This document shows positions 52,698 to 60,647 of a DNA stretch of 64,000 bases, one piece after another. The position numbers and the translations under genes were made by a program. Below the pieces are notes generated by a model. The model had not been told where the DNA came from, searched no databases, and was given only the letters and a program-made list of their open reading frames with translations. How positions within the stretch are numbered: the stretch's first letter is position 1; each line of letters starts with the position of its first letter. The DNA lies in contig JAKFDI010000020.1 in the NCBI GenBank assembly GCA_036676235.1, positions 17,228-81,227 of the forward strand, given 5' to 3'. The stretch comes from JAKFDI01 sp036676235 (lineage in GTDB: Bacteria; Pseudomonadota; Gammaproteobacteria; Burkholderiales; Burkholderiaceae_C).

Positions 52698-54824
52698 ATG
52701 CCCTTGCCCGAACCCCAGATCCTTCGCTACACCCGCTGGCTGGCCGAGAACCGCGGCCTCGCCTTTGATCCGACCACGCACGAGGGCTACGACGCGCTGT
52801 GGCGCTGGTCGGTCACCGACCTCGAAGCGTTCTGGGGCTCGATCTGGGACTACTTCGGCATGCAGTCACCGACGCCCTACACCGCCGTGCTGGCCGAGCC
52901 GGTGATGCCCGGCGCGAAGTGGTTCGAGGGCGCGCAGGTGAACTACGCGCAGCAGGTGTTCCGCCACGCCGATGCGGCGCATGCGGCCGGCCACCCGGCC
53001 ATCGTGTTCCAGAACGAGCGCATGCGCGAGCGCGGCGAGATGCACGAGATCAGCTGGCCGGCGCTGCGGCGGCAGGTGGCGTCGCTGGCGGCACATCTGC
53101 AGCGGCTCGGCGTGGAGCCGGGGGATCGGGTGTGTGCCTTCCTGCCCAACACGCCGCAGACGGCGATTGCGTTTCTTGCGGTGGCGAGCCTGGGCGCCGT
53201 GTGGTCGATCTGCTCGCCCGACATGGGGCCGGTGGCCGTGCTCGACCGCTTTCGGCAGATCGAGCCGAAGGTGCTGATCGCGTGTGATGGCTATGTGTAC
53301 GGCGGCGTGGCGCACGATCGGATGGAGGTGCTGCGCGGGGTGGTCGACGAGCTGCCAAGCGTGCGGGATGTGGTGTTGTGGCGGTATCTGGATGCGGACA
53401 ACCAGGGGCTGCGACAAGCTCAGCCCAGCCCTTCGACAAGCTCAGGGCGAACGGAGGGAGAGGTTGGCGTTGCCAAAAATCCCGTTCGGGCTGAGCCTGT
53501 CGAAGCCCCCGCCGCGAACGCACCCCGCTGGCACGACTTCCAGACCCTCACCGCCGACGAAGCCAACCTCAACCCCAAGTGGCTCCCTTTCGACCACCCC
53601 CTGTGGGTCGTCTACTCCAGCGGCACCACCGGCCTGCCGAAAGCCATCGTGCACGGCCATGGCGGCGTGGTGATCGAGGCGCTGAAGGCCGGTGCGCTGC
53701 ACAACAACATTGGCAGCTCCGTCGACACCGGCGACCGTTTCCACTGGTACAGCGCCACCGGCTGGATCATGTGGAATTCGCAGGTGTCAGGCCTGCTGTC
53801 GGGCACCACCATCTGCATCTTCGACGGCAGCCCGGCGGGCAAGCAGGGCGCGGCCGACTGGAACACGCTGTGGCGCTTCGCAGCCGATGCCGGCGTCACC
53901 TTCTTCGGCGCCGGCGCGGCCTTCTACGCGAGCTGCCTCAAGGCCGGCATCGAGCCGATGAAGGAAGCAGATCTCTCGAAGCTGCGCGCCGTCGGCAGCA
54001 CGGGCAGCCCGCTCGCCAACGAGTGCTACCGCTGGATCTACGACCACCTCCCGAAAGTGGATGGCAGCGACATCTGGCTCGACCCGATCTCCGGCGGCAC
54101 CGATTTCGCCGGCGCTTTCGTCGCCGGCATGCCGACGCTGCCGGTGGTCGAGGGCGAGATGCAGTGCCGCTGCCTCGGCGCCGCGGTCGAGGCCTGGAGC
54201 GAGCCGGATGCAAGCGGGCGCGGCAAACCTTTGGTCGACGAGGTGGGCGAACTCGTCTGCGTCCAACCCATGCCTTCGATGCCGCAACGCTTCTGGAACG
54301 ACCCCGGCAACCAGCGCTATCACGACAGCTACTTCGACATGTACCCCGGCGTCTGGCGCCACGGCGACTGGATTCGCATCACGCCGCGCGGCGGCGCCAT
54401 CATCTACGGCCGCAGCGACGCCACCATCAACCGCCACGGCATCCGCATGGGCACGGCCGAGCTGTACCGCGCGGTGGAGGCGCTGCCCGAGGTGATGGAC
54501 AGCCTCGTCGTTGACCTCGAATACCTCGGCCGCGAGAGCTACATGCCGCTGTTCGTGGTGCTGCGCGAGGGCGTCACGCTCGACGACGCGCTCATCAAGC
54601 GCATGAAGGACGTGATCAAGCGCGCGCTCTCGGCCCGCCATGTGCCCAACGACATCTTCCAGGTGAGCGCGATCCCGCGCACGCTCTCGGGCAAGAAGAT
54701 GGAGCTGCCGGTGAAGAAGCTCTTGATGGGCACGCCGGCCGAGGAGGTGTTCAAGCTCGATGCGATGGGGAATGCGGCGAGCGTCGAGTGGTTCGTGGAG
54801 TTCGCGAAGCGGCGCGCGGCCTGA
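52698..54824 (+). CDS. Acetoacetyl-CoA synthetase with in-frame repeat insertion
   Basis: 708 residues, longer than the usual ~650-660. AMP-binding motif YSSGTTGLPKAIVHGHGG, HWYSATGWIMWNS, GRSDATINRHGIRMG and the C-terminal SGKKMELPVKK with the catalytic Lys show an acyl-CoA synthetase of the acetoacetyl-CoA branch, which activates acetoacetate, for example in ketone-body or polyhydroxyalkanoate metabolism. Residues about 238-272 come from a G/C palindromic repeat (53411-53505) that is open in frame, so the enzyme carries an extra loop. The loop lies before the AMP-binding motif, in a natural linker, so activity may survive. ATG 52698 is used; TTG 52692 is an alternative. Confidence 0.9.
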   Translation: MPLPEPQILRYTRWLAENRGLAFDPTTHEGYDALWRWSVTDLEAFWGSIWDYFGMQSPTPYTAVLAEPVMPGAKWFEGAQVNYAQQVFRHADAAHAAGHPAIVFQNERMRERGEMHEISWPALRRQVASLAAHLQRLGVEPGDRVCAFLPNTPQTAIAFLAVASLGAVWSICSPDMGPVAVLDRFRQIEPKVLIACDGYVYGGVAHDRMEVLRGVVDELPSVRDVVLWRYLDADNQGLRQAQPSPSTSSGRTEGEVGVAKNPVRAEPVEAPAANAPRWHDFQTLTADEANLNPKWLPFDHPLWVVYSSGTTGLPKAIVHGHGGVVIEALKAGALHNNIGSSVDTGDRFHWYSATGWIMWNSQVSGLLSGTTICIFDGSPAGKQGAADWNTLWRFAADAGVTFFGAGAAFYASCLKAGIEPMKEADLSKLRAVGSTGSPLANECYRWIYDHLPKVDGSDIWLDPISGGTDFAGAFVAGMPTLPVVEGEMQCRCLGAAVEAWSEPDASGRGKPLVDEVGELVCVQPMPSMPQRFWNDPGNQRYHDSYFDMYPGVWRHGDWIRITPRGGAIIYGRSDATINRHGIRMGTAELYRAVEALPEVMDSLVVDLEYLGRESYMPLFVVLREGVTLDDALIKRMKDVIKRALSARHVPNDIFQVSAIPRTLSGKKMELPVKKLLMGTPAEEVFKLDAMGNAASVEWFVEFAKRRAA
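53411..53505. repeat. Dispersed inverted repeat inserted within a coding sequence
   Basis: Two 24-bp arms, 53431-53454 and 53482-53505, are complementary except for 3 mismatches, with a partial extra arm (GCGACAAGCTCAGCCC) at 53411. The arm carries TTCGACAAGCTCAG and its complement. The same family recurs at 54839-54907 and, degraded, at 58468-58490. The insertion keeps the reading frame. Confidence 0.85.
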
Positions 54825-54838
54825 CGCTCTCCCGAAAA

Positions 54839-54907
54839 CCGTTCGCACTGAGCCTGTCGAAGTGCCGGGGTGCACACCTGGGGCTTCGACAAGCTCAGCC
54901 CGAACGG
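54839..54907. repeat. Second copy of the TTCGACAAGCTCAG inverted repeat, possible terminator
   Basis: Arms 54839-54862 and 54884-54907 pair over 24 bp with 3 mismatches and a 21-base loop, with CTTTTT following on the plus strand. It lies 15 bp after the acetoacetyl-CoA synthetase stop and 7 bp before the trxC stop, so it may act as a bidirectional terminator. Confidence 0.7.
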
Positions 54908-54913
54908 TTCTTT

Positions 54914-55345
54914 TTATCCACTCCCCGGTTCCTGCCCCACCCACCCCACGATCTGCCCCGCCTGCAACGCGCCCGACAGCCGTTTCACCTCGGCCCCACC
55001 GCGCAGCATCACCATCGTCGGAATGCTGCGGATCGAAAAGCGCCCCGCCGTGCGCGGGTTCTCGTCGCTGTCGACCTTGGCAAGCAGCGCGCGGCCCTTC
55101 AGCTGCATCGCCGCGCGCTCGAATTGCGGCGCCATCACGCGGCACGGCCCGCACCACGCGGCCCAGAAGTCGACCACCACCGGCAACTGCGTCTTGCCCG
55201 TCACCGCATCGAAGTTGGCGTCTGTCAGCGTCACCGGTTCTCCGCTCAGCAGCGCGCGGCCGCACTTGCCGCATACCGGGTCATCGGCCAGGCGTTCATC
55301 CGGCACGCGGTTGGTGGCGCTGCAGTGGGTACAGACGATGTTCAT
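54914..55345 (-). CDS. trxC: Thioredoxin 2
   Basis: 143 residues. N-terminal zinc ribbon with C5-x2-C8 and C25-x2-C28, then a thioredoxin fold with the active site AAWCGPC (Cys65, Cys68). This is the zinc-containing TrxC, which reduces disulfides under oxidative stress. Likely cotranscribed with the flavin reductase gene 32 bp upstream. Confidence 0.95.
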   Translation of the reverse strand: MNIVCTHCSATNRVPDERLADDPVCGKCGRALLSGEPVTLTDANFDAVTGKTQLPVVVDFWAAWCGPCRVMAPQFERAAMQLKGRALLAKVDSDENPRTAGRFSIRSIPTMVMLRGGAEVKRLSGALQAGQIVGWVGQEPGSG

Positions 55346-55377
55346 GCACGCTCTCCGTCGTCGATGAGCCGCTGGCC

Positions 55378-55896
55378 CTACAGCGGCAGCTCGGTGAAGT
55401 AGTGCCCCCCGTGGAAGATGAGCGGTGAGGCGCCCTTGCGGCGCTCGCAGTGCTCCACCTGGCCGACGAAGATGACGTGGTCGCCCTCGTCGTAGCGGCT
55501 GCGGTTGAAGCACTCGAACACCGCGGCCGCGCCTTCGAGCACCGGCGCGCCGCAGCGGCCCTCGCGAAAGGCGATGCCGTGGAAGCGGTCGAGCCGGCGG
55601 CTCGCGAACTGCTCGGCCACGGCGCGCTGGTCGGCGGCGAGGATGTTCACGGCGTAGTGCGAACCGCGTCCGAACACCGCCATCGTGCTCGCCTGGCGCG
55701 CCAGGCTCCACAGCACCAGCGGCGGCGACAGCGAGACCGAGTTGAACGAGTTGGCCGTCACGCCCACGCGCACGCCGTCGGCGCCCTGGGCGGTGATGAT
55801 GGTCACGCCGGTGGCGAACATGCCGAGCGCCGCGCGAAATTCCGTGGACGAAAAGCTCGGTTCTAGCGCGCGGGCAGCGCGAGGCGGGGCGGTCAT
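55378..55896 (-). CDS. Flavin reductase-like FMN-binding protein
   Basis: 172 residues. FSSTEFRAALGMFATGVTII and VGVTANSFNSVSLSPPLVLW are typical of the flavin reductase domain (DIM6/NTAB, HpaC-like), which supplies reduced FMN to monooxygenases. No monooxygenase is nearby. It precedes trxC on the same strand. Confidence 0.88.
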   Translation of the reverse strand: MTAPPRAARALEPSFSSTEFRAALGMFATGVTIITAQGADGVRVGVTANSFNSVSLSPPLVLWSLARQASTMAVFGRGSHYAVNILAADQRAVAEQFASRRLDRFHGIAFREGRCGAPVLEGAAAVFECFNRSRYDEGDHVIFVGQVEHCERRKGASPLIFHGGHYFTELPL

Positions 55897-55992
55897 CCGT
55901 GCATTTTCGCCCGGCTCCCCGATCTAGACTCCCGCGATGCCATCTTGGCCGCACGAGCGGAATAAGCCATCGCCCACGCGCGTACACCTGTC

Positions 55993-56538
55993 GTGACCGC
56001 CCCGACCGCGTTCCGACAGCAGTTGCTGGGCACCATTCCCCGGCTGCGGCGCTACGCGCGTTCGCTGGTGTTCGACGCCAGTGCCGCCGATGACCTGGTG
56101 CAGACGGCCCTGGAGCGGGCACTCGCACACTGGCACCAGTTCGACCAGCGGCGCGACATCCTGGTGTGGGTGATCAGCATCGCGCACAACGCCCACATGG
56201 ACGAGCGCCGGCGCCACGCGCGGCGCGCCATCGTGGAGACGCAGGACGTGGACGAACTCGCAGACCGTCGCGACGACACCGCCGCCACCGCCGGGCTGCG
56301 GCTCGACCTGGTCAAGGCACTGTCGCGGCTGCCCATCGAGCAGCGCGAGCCGCTGCTGCTGGTGACGCTCGAACAGCTCAGCTACGCCGAATGCGCCGAG
56401 GCGCTGCGCCTGCCCATCGGCACGGTGATGTCGCGCATCTCGCGCGGGCGTGCCGTGCTGCGCACGCTGCTCGACGGCGGCGGTGCGGCGCCCGGCGCCG
56501 CCGGCGGCAGCGCGGCCACGCTGCGCCGGGTGATCTAG
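55993..56538 (+). CDS. ECF-family RNA polymerase sigma factor
   Basis: 181 residues, GTG start. Region 2 shows RYARSLVFDASAADDLVQTA and WVISIAHNAHMDERRRHARR; region 4 shows LSRLPIEQREPLLLVTLEQL and YAECAEALRLPIGTVMSRIS. No region 3, so ECF type. The C-terminal tail is Gly/Ala-rich. The anti-sigma gene follows, separated by a 163-bp palindrome beginning right after this stop codon. Confidence 0.9.
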   Translation: MTAPTAFRQQLLGTIPRLRRYARSLVFDASAADDLVQTALERALAHWHQFDQRRDILVWVISIAHNAHMDERRRHARRAIVETQDVDELADRRDDTAATAGLRLDLVKALSRLPIEQREPLLLVTLEQLSYAECAEALRLPIGTVMSRISRGRAVLRTLLDGGGAAPGAAGGSAATLRRVI

Positions 56539-56701
56539 GGCCTGTTAACGCTATGGGAGGGCTCGCGTGACTCGGCAAAACGGCGCCTGCAAGGCGCAAA
56601 GCGCAGACGTAGCGGGCGCTACGGCGAGCATTTGCAACGCGGCAGGCGCCGTTTTGCCGAGATCACCCGAAGGGCGAGCCCTCCCATAGCGTTAACAGGC
56701 C
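56539..56701. repeat. 163-bp palindromic element between sigma and anti-sigma genes
   Basis: The outer 28-bp arms (56539-56566 and 56674-56701) are perfect complements, containing GTTAACGCTATGGGAGGG; a second 20-bp arm pair lies inside (56571-56590 and 56642-56661, core GGCAAAACGGCGCC). The element starts at the base after the sigma stop codon and ends 12 bp before the anti-sigma ATG. It has no ORF and looks like a miniature palindromic mobile element. Confidence 0.8.
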
Positions 56702-56713
56702 TTAGGACCGACG

Positions 56714-57571
56714 ATGAACAGCGCCCCCCACGACCCCTCGCTCGACGACCGGCTTTCCGCCTGGCTCGATGGCGAACTCACCGCCGCGCAGCGCGACGAG
56801 GTGGAGCAGCACCTGCGCGAGCACCCCGAGGACGCGGCCCGCGTGCGCCTGTGGGCCGCCGACCGCGACGCGCTGCGCGCCCGCTTCGAGCCGGTGCTGG
56901 AAGAGCCGCCGCCCACGCGCCTGGCGCAGGTGGTGTGGAGCCAGGCGCCGGCGCGCGTGGGCCTCGGTTGGCAGCGCGCAGCCGCCGCCATGGCGGTGTT
57001 TGCCATTGGCGCGGTGGTGGGCGGCGGCGTGATGACCCGCTGGGGCGGCGCGGTGTTGGGACCGTCTTCGCCGCAAGCCTCGGCCGGCTGGGTGCAGCGC
57101 GCCGCGGTGGCGCATGCGGTCTACACGCCCGAACTGCGCCACCCCGTCGAAGTCACGGTCGCCGGCCAGACGGCGGACCAGAACCGGGCGCAGGAGGAAC
57201 ACCTCGCGCGCTGGCTGACGCGGCGCCTGGACGTGCCGGTGAAGCTCTTCGACCTGCGGCCGCACGGCTATGCACTGGTCGGCGGGCGGCTGCTGCCCGA
57301 TGCGGCCGGCCCGAGCGCGCAACTGATGTACGAGCGCATCGGCCCGGACGCCGCCGCCTCGGCCTCGGCCGCGGGCCGCAGCGCGGGCCGCATCACCGTC
57401 TACCTGCGCAAGCCCGAGCCGGGCACACCCACCGCTTTCCGCTACCAGCAGCACGGCGGCCTCGGCATGTTCTATTGGGTCGAGGGCGAAGCCGGCTACG
57501 CCATCGTCGGCGCGCTGCCGCGCAACGAGCTGCTCACGCTGGCCGACGCGATCTACCGTCAGGAGCCCTGA
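56714..57571 (+). CDS. Anti-sigma factor
   Basis: 285 residues. N-terminal cytoplasmic domain DDRLSAWLDGELTAAQRDEV, then ARVRLWAADRDALRARF is like anti-ECF factors (RskA/zinc-finger-like class, though without the HxxxCxxC motif). One membrane helix near residue 95-115 (AAAMAVFAIGAVVGGGVM), then a periplasmic sensor domain. It should hold the upstream ECF sigma inactive until a periplasmic signal. A GGA ribosome site comes from sequence after the palindrome. Confidence 0.85.
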   Translation: MNSAPHDPSLDDRLSAWLDGELTAAQRDEVEQHLREHPEDAARVRLWAADRDALRARFEPVLEEPPPTRLAQVVWSQAPARVGLGWQRAAAAMAVFAIGAVVGGGVMTRWGGAVLGPSSPQASAGWVQRAAVAHAVYTPELRHPVEVTVAGQTADQNRAQEEHLARWLTRRLDVPVKLFDLRPHGYALVGGRLLPDAAGPSAQLMYERIGPDAAASASAAGRSAGRITVYLRKPEPGTPTAFRYQQHGGLGMFYWVEGEAGYAIVGALPRNELLTLADAIYRQEP

Positions 57572-57583
57572 CGATCGCGCGGC

Positions 57584-58450
57584 TCAGCCGCGCAGCGCGC
57601 CCATCACCGCCGGCACCTCGGCGGCCAGTTCGCGCGCGAGGAATCCGAGCGGTGCGAGACGCTGGCTCAGCCGATGGCCGGCGCGCGCATGCAGCGCCAC
57701 GCCCCAGACGCAGGCCTGTTCCAGCGTGCAGCCGCGTGCAGCCAGGCCGGCCATGAGGCCGGCCAGCGTGTCGCCCGAGCCCGAGGTGGCGAGACCCGCA
57801 TGCCCGTCCTCGTGCCGCCACAGCCGGCCGCCGGGTTCGGCGATGTGCGTGACCGCGCCCTTGAGCACCACCACCGCATTCCACCGCGTGGCGGCATTGC
57901 GTGCGCAGGTCGCGGGATCGGCCTGCACCGCCTCTTTCGTACAGCCGAGCAGATGCGCCATCTCGCCGGCATGCGGCGTCAGCACCGCGGGCCGCGGCAG
58001 CGGCGCGGCACCGGCGACGATGCCCATGGCGAGCGCGTCCAGCACCAGCGCCTGCGACTCGAAATGCGGCAGCAGAGCCCGCACGAACTCGCATGCAGTG
58101 GCTTCGTCCTGCATGCCGGGGCCGACCAGCAAGGCGTCGAGCCGGGCCGACAGCGTCGCGAGGCGCTCGACCCCAATGGGCGCAAGCCCGCCGGCATTCG
58201 TCTCCGGCAGGGCGATGACGCGGCTTTCCGGAATCGCCAGCGCCAGCCCCGCCGCGATGCTCTCGCCCGCGCCGATCGCCAGCTTGCCGGCACCGACGCG
58301 CAACGCAGCCGTAGCGGCCAGCAACGCCGCCCCCGGCATCTCGCGGCTGCCGGCGATCACCAGCACCCGCCCGCGCTCTTCCTTGTCGCCCTGGCTGTCC
58401 GGCTCCGGCAGCGACCACTGGCGCAGCAGGTCATCGTCGATGGGCGTCAT
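57584..58450 (-). CDS. nnrD: ADP-dependent NAD(P)H-hydrate dehydratase
   Basis: 288 residues. Ribokinase-like fold: GRVLVIAGSREMPGAALLAA, DALLVGPGMQ, PAVLTPHAGEMAHLLG and GLATSGSGDTLAGLMAGLAA (anion hole and ATP/ADP site). It repairs damaged NAD(P)H hydrates. The usual partner domain, NnrE epimerase, is not fused here. It converges with the anti-sigma gene. Confidence 0.9.
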   Translation of the reverse strand: MTPIDDDLLRQWSLPEPDSQGDKEERGRVLVIAGSREMPGAALLAATAALRVGAGKLAIGAGESIAAGLALAIPESRVIALPETNAGGLAPIGVERLATLSARLDALLVGPGMQDEATACEFVRALLPHFESQALVLDALAMGIVAGAAPLPRPAVLTPHAGEMAHLLGCTKEAVQADPATCARNAATRWNAVVVLKGAVTHIAEPGGRLWRHEDGHAGLATSGSGDTLAGLMAGLAARGCTLEQACVWGVALHARAGHRLSQRLAPLGFLARELAAEVPAVMGALRG

Positions 58451-58467
58451 GGCGGTGCGATCTGGGA

Positions 58468-58586
58468 CTTCGATCCCTCAGCCCGAACGGTGAGGGTGGG
58501 GTCCGCATCAAGCAAACGCCGCGGATCCGGCTCCGCCGGTCCGCTGGTGTTGCCCCCTGGGGGGCGCGCGAAGCGCGTAGGGGGGG
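58468..58586. repeat. Intergenic repeats between nnrD and a histidine phosphatase gene
   Basis: 58468-58490 is a degenerate copy of the TTCGACAAGCTCAG arm. It is followed by TTGCCCCCTGGGGGG and a CGCGCGAAGCGCG hairpin, part of a G/C-rich repeat family seen between genes in Comamonadaceae-like genomes. No gene. Confidence 0.6.
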
Positions 58587-59357
58587 TCAAGATTTCGGCG
58601 CAGCCGGTACGTCCGGCTCGACAGTGACTGGCGTGCCCGCCTGCCGCAGCGGCGAGACGAAGTTCACCAGCCGCGGCACCAGCTTGCCGCGGCGTCCGCG
58701 CGTCGGATCGAACTCGTACGAGGTGACGCCGCAGTTGGGCACGTCGGCGGCGCGGTCGATGTCGAGGATCTCGGTCTCGTCCAGCCGCTCCAGCAGGTAG
58801 CGCAGGCAGTTGACGATCACCTGGTGCGCGACGATGAGCACGCGCTCGCCGCGGTACTCGCGCGTCACCGTGTCGAGCACGCTGCGCAGGCGCAGGATCA
58901 CATCGCACCAGCTCTCGCCGCCGGGCGGGCGGAAGTAGAACTTGCCGACATGCAGACGCTGCTCGTTCAGTTCCGGGTACTTGAGCGCAATGCCGTGGCG
59001 CGTGAGCCGGTCGAGGATGCCGAACTCCTTCTCGCGCAGCCGTTCGTCGCAGATGCAACCGGGCGGCTCGACATCCAGCCGCCCCTCCTCGATCACGAGT
59101 TGTGCGGTCTGGCGGGCCCGTCGATACGGCGAGCACAGCACGACGCCGGGCCGCGCCTGCCGAGGCAGGTCGCCGAACCATTGGCCGAGTGCCTGCGCCT
59201 GCTCCTCGCCCAGCGCCGACAGCGGCACGTCGACATCTCGGATGGCAATGTCGATCAGCGGATGGCCGGCGGCCTCGGCGTCGTCACGTGCGACGTTGCC
59301 GGCGCTCTGCCCGTGTCGCGCGATCCAGATTGTTTGCGGCCACTTTTGATCAGTCAT
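58587..59357 (-). CDS. Histidine phosphatase family protein
   Basis: 256 residues. The catalytic RHG motif is at the start (IWIARHGQSAGN), with a second His/Arg site CSPYRRARQTAQLV and late VLIVAHQVIVNCLRYL. Phosphoglycerate-mutase-like fold acting on an unknown phosphate ester. It starts with 34 bp of dispersed repeat just upstream. Confidence 0.85.
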   Translation of the reverse strand: MTDQKWPQTIWIARHGQSAGNVARDDAEAAGHPLIDIAIRDVDVPLSALGEEQAQALGQWFGDLPRQARPGVVLCSPYRRARQTAQLVIEEGRLDVEPPGCICDERLREKEFGILDRLTRHGIALKYPELNEQRLHVGKFYFRPPGGESWCDVILRLRSVLDTVTREYRGERVLIVAHQVIVNCLRYLLERLDETEILDIDRAADVPNCGVTSYEFDPTRGRRGKLVPRLVNFVSPLRQAGTPVTVEPDVPAAPKS

Positions 59358-59372
59358 GACGACCCTCGTCGT

Positions 59373-59406
59373 GGCCGGCTTGGGGCGGCCCGGCGCTCGG
59401 CCCGCC
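59373..59406. repeat. 34-bp dispersed repeat, inverted copy
   Basis: Identical to 35338-35371 on the opposite strand. Read on the minus strand it lies 15 bp upstream of the histidine phosphatase start codon, as the other copy lies upstream of the BtuF-like gene. Confidence 0.75.
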
Positions 59407-59617
59407 AACGCTGCACGCGGGCACCGCTGGAAAGTGGGGGCCGAGCCGGGAAGACACGCATCGACGCTTGCTGTGCGGCACGCACGGGGAGGGGTCGGGC
59501 GTGGCTGCAATGGTTGGCGTCACATCGCCCGCGTCAGCGCCTGGTCGCGCGGTCTTCCGGACTCGACGCCGACATCGCGGCAAGGGACGTTCCTGTGGCG
59601 GCGATGCGTCGACCGCT

Positions 59618-60055
59618 TCACGGTGCTGGGCGATCGGGCTGCGACGGCTGCGACACCTCGCGCAGCACGTCGTCGATGTGCCCGCCCTGGCGCACGGCCA
59701 GGTCGCCGAGCGAGACGATGCCCACGATCTGGCGCTTGTCGTTGAGCACGGGCAGGCGGCGGATCTGCACGTCGCCCATCTGCTTCATCACCTCTTCGGT
59801 GCTCTGCTCTTCGGTGCACCAGCGCATGTGGTCGGTCATCACTTCCGACACCGGCGTGTCCTGTGCGTCCAGCCCGGCGGCGGTGGCGCGCACGGTGATG
59901 TCGCGGTCGGTGATCATGCCCACGAGCCGGCGCCCGTCGCAGACCGGCAGCGCGCCGACGTTGAGTTCGTCCATCATCTGCGCGGCGCGCTGCAGGCTCT
60001 GGTTCGGCCCGATTACTTCGACATCGGGGGTCATCACTTCGGCAATCGTCGGCAT
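59618..60055 (-). CDS. CBS-domain pair protein
   Basis: 145 residues made of two CBS domains (IAEVMTPDVEVIGPNQSLQR, ALPVCDGRRLVGMITDRD; VSEVMTDHMRWCTEEQSTEE, RLPVLNDKRQIVGIVSLGDL). Such small proteins sense adenine nucleotides. A strong AAGGAG ribosome site precedes the ATG. No enzyme partner is adjacent. Confidence 0.9.
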   Translation of the reverse strand: MPTIAEVMTPDVEVIGPNQSLQRAAQMMDELNVGALPVCDGRRLVGMITDRDITVRATAAGLDAQDTPVSEVMTDHMRWCTEEQSTEEVMKQMGDVQIRRLPVLNDKRQIVGIVSLGDLAVRQGGHIDDVLREVSQPSQPDRPAP

Positions 60056-60196
60056 CGGATGCTCCTTGGGCTGTGAAACGAATAGGTTGCGCGCGCAGCA
60101 CCGGCCTGGGGGTCGCCGTGGCGGCGGATCGGTCGGGCTTACACGCACGCGCAGCTTTTGCTGCGGGCCGCGCCGACCGGCCTGTGGTTGTGCGCC

Positions 60197-60553
60197 TCAG
60201 CTGCGCTCGCGCGCCTGGGTCCTGGCTTCGCCGGCCTTGCGGCCCTGGCGGTCCTTGTCCTTGGACGGCGCCTTCGCGCCCTTCTTGGCAGCCGGTGCGT
60301 TAGTGGCCGGCTCGTCTTTTCCGTGTGAACCATCGGCGCCAGGCTTCAGTTGCCAGTCATGGCCGTCCTTGCCGGTCGCGACCTGTTTTTCGGCATGCAT
60401 GGCAGCGCTGGGCGAGATGGGATCGCTCGCGGGAAAGGTCTGGTCGAGCGAGTCGTCGAGCAGTTCCTGATAGGTGGGCACCTTGTCTTCGGGGCGGCGT
60501 CCCTTGGCTTCCAGACGTTCGGCTTCCTGCTTGACGTTGCGTTTGTCCTTCAT
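60197..60553 (-). CDS. Small charged protein with SLDQTFPASDP motif
   Basis: 118 residues, very hydrophilic (Lys, Asp, Glu, Gln, Ala). It contains YQELLDDSLDQTFPASDPIS, a motif found in a family of small uncharacterised stress-related proteins in proteobacteria. AGGAGG lies 6 bases before the ATG. It is probably disordered at the C-terminus. Function unknown; its divergent neighbour is the ABC fusion protein. Confidence 0.75.
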   Translation of the reverse strand: MKDKRNVKQEAERLEAKGRRPEDKVPTYQELLDDSLDQTFPASDPISPSAAMHAEKQVATGKDGHDWQLKPGADGSHGKDEPATNAPAAKKGAKAPSKDKDRQGRKAGEARTQARERS

Positions 60554-60647
60554 CGCATGCCTCCTGTGGGTGGGCAGCGTTGAACGGCAAGATTCGCGCC
60601 CGTCGTGCGACAAGAAGTTGGGCATACCGTTTGCGACCGGCGCTCGA

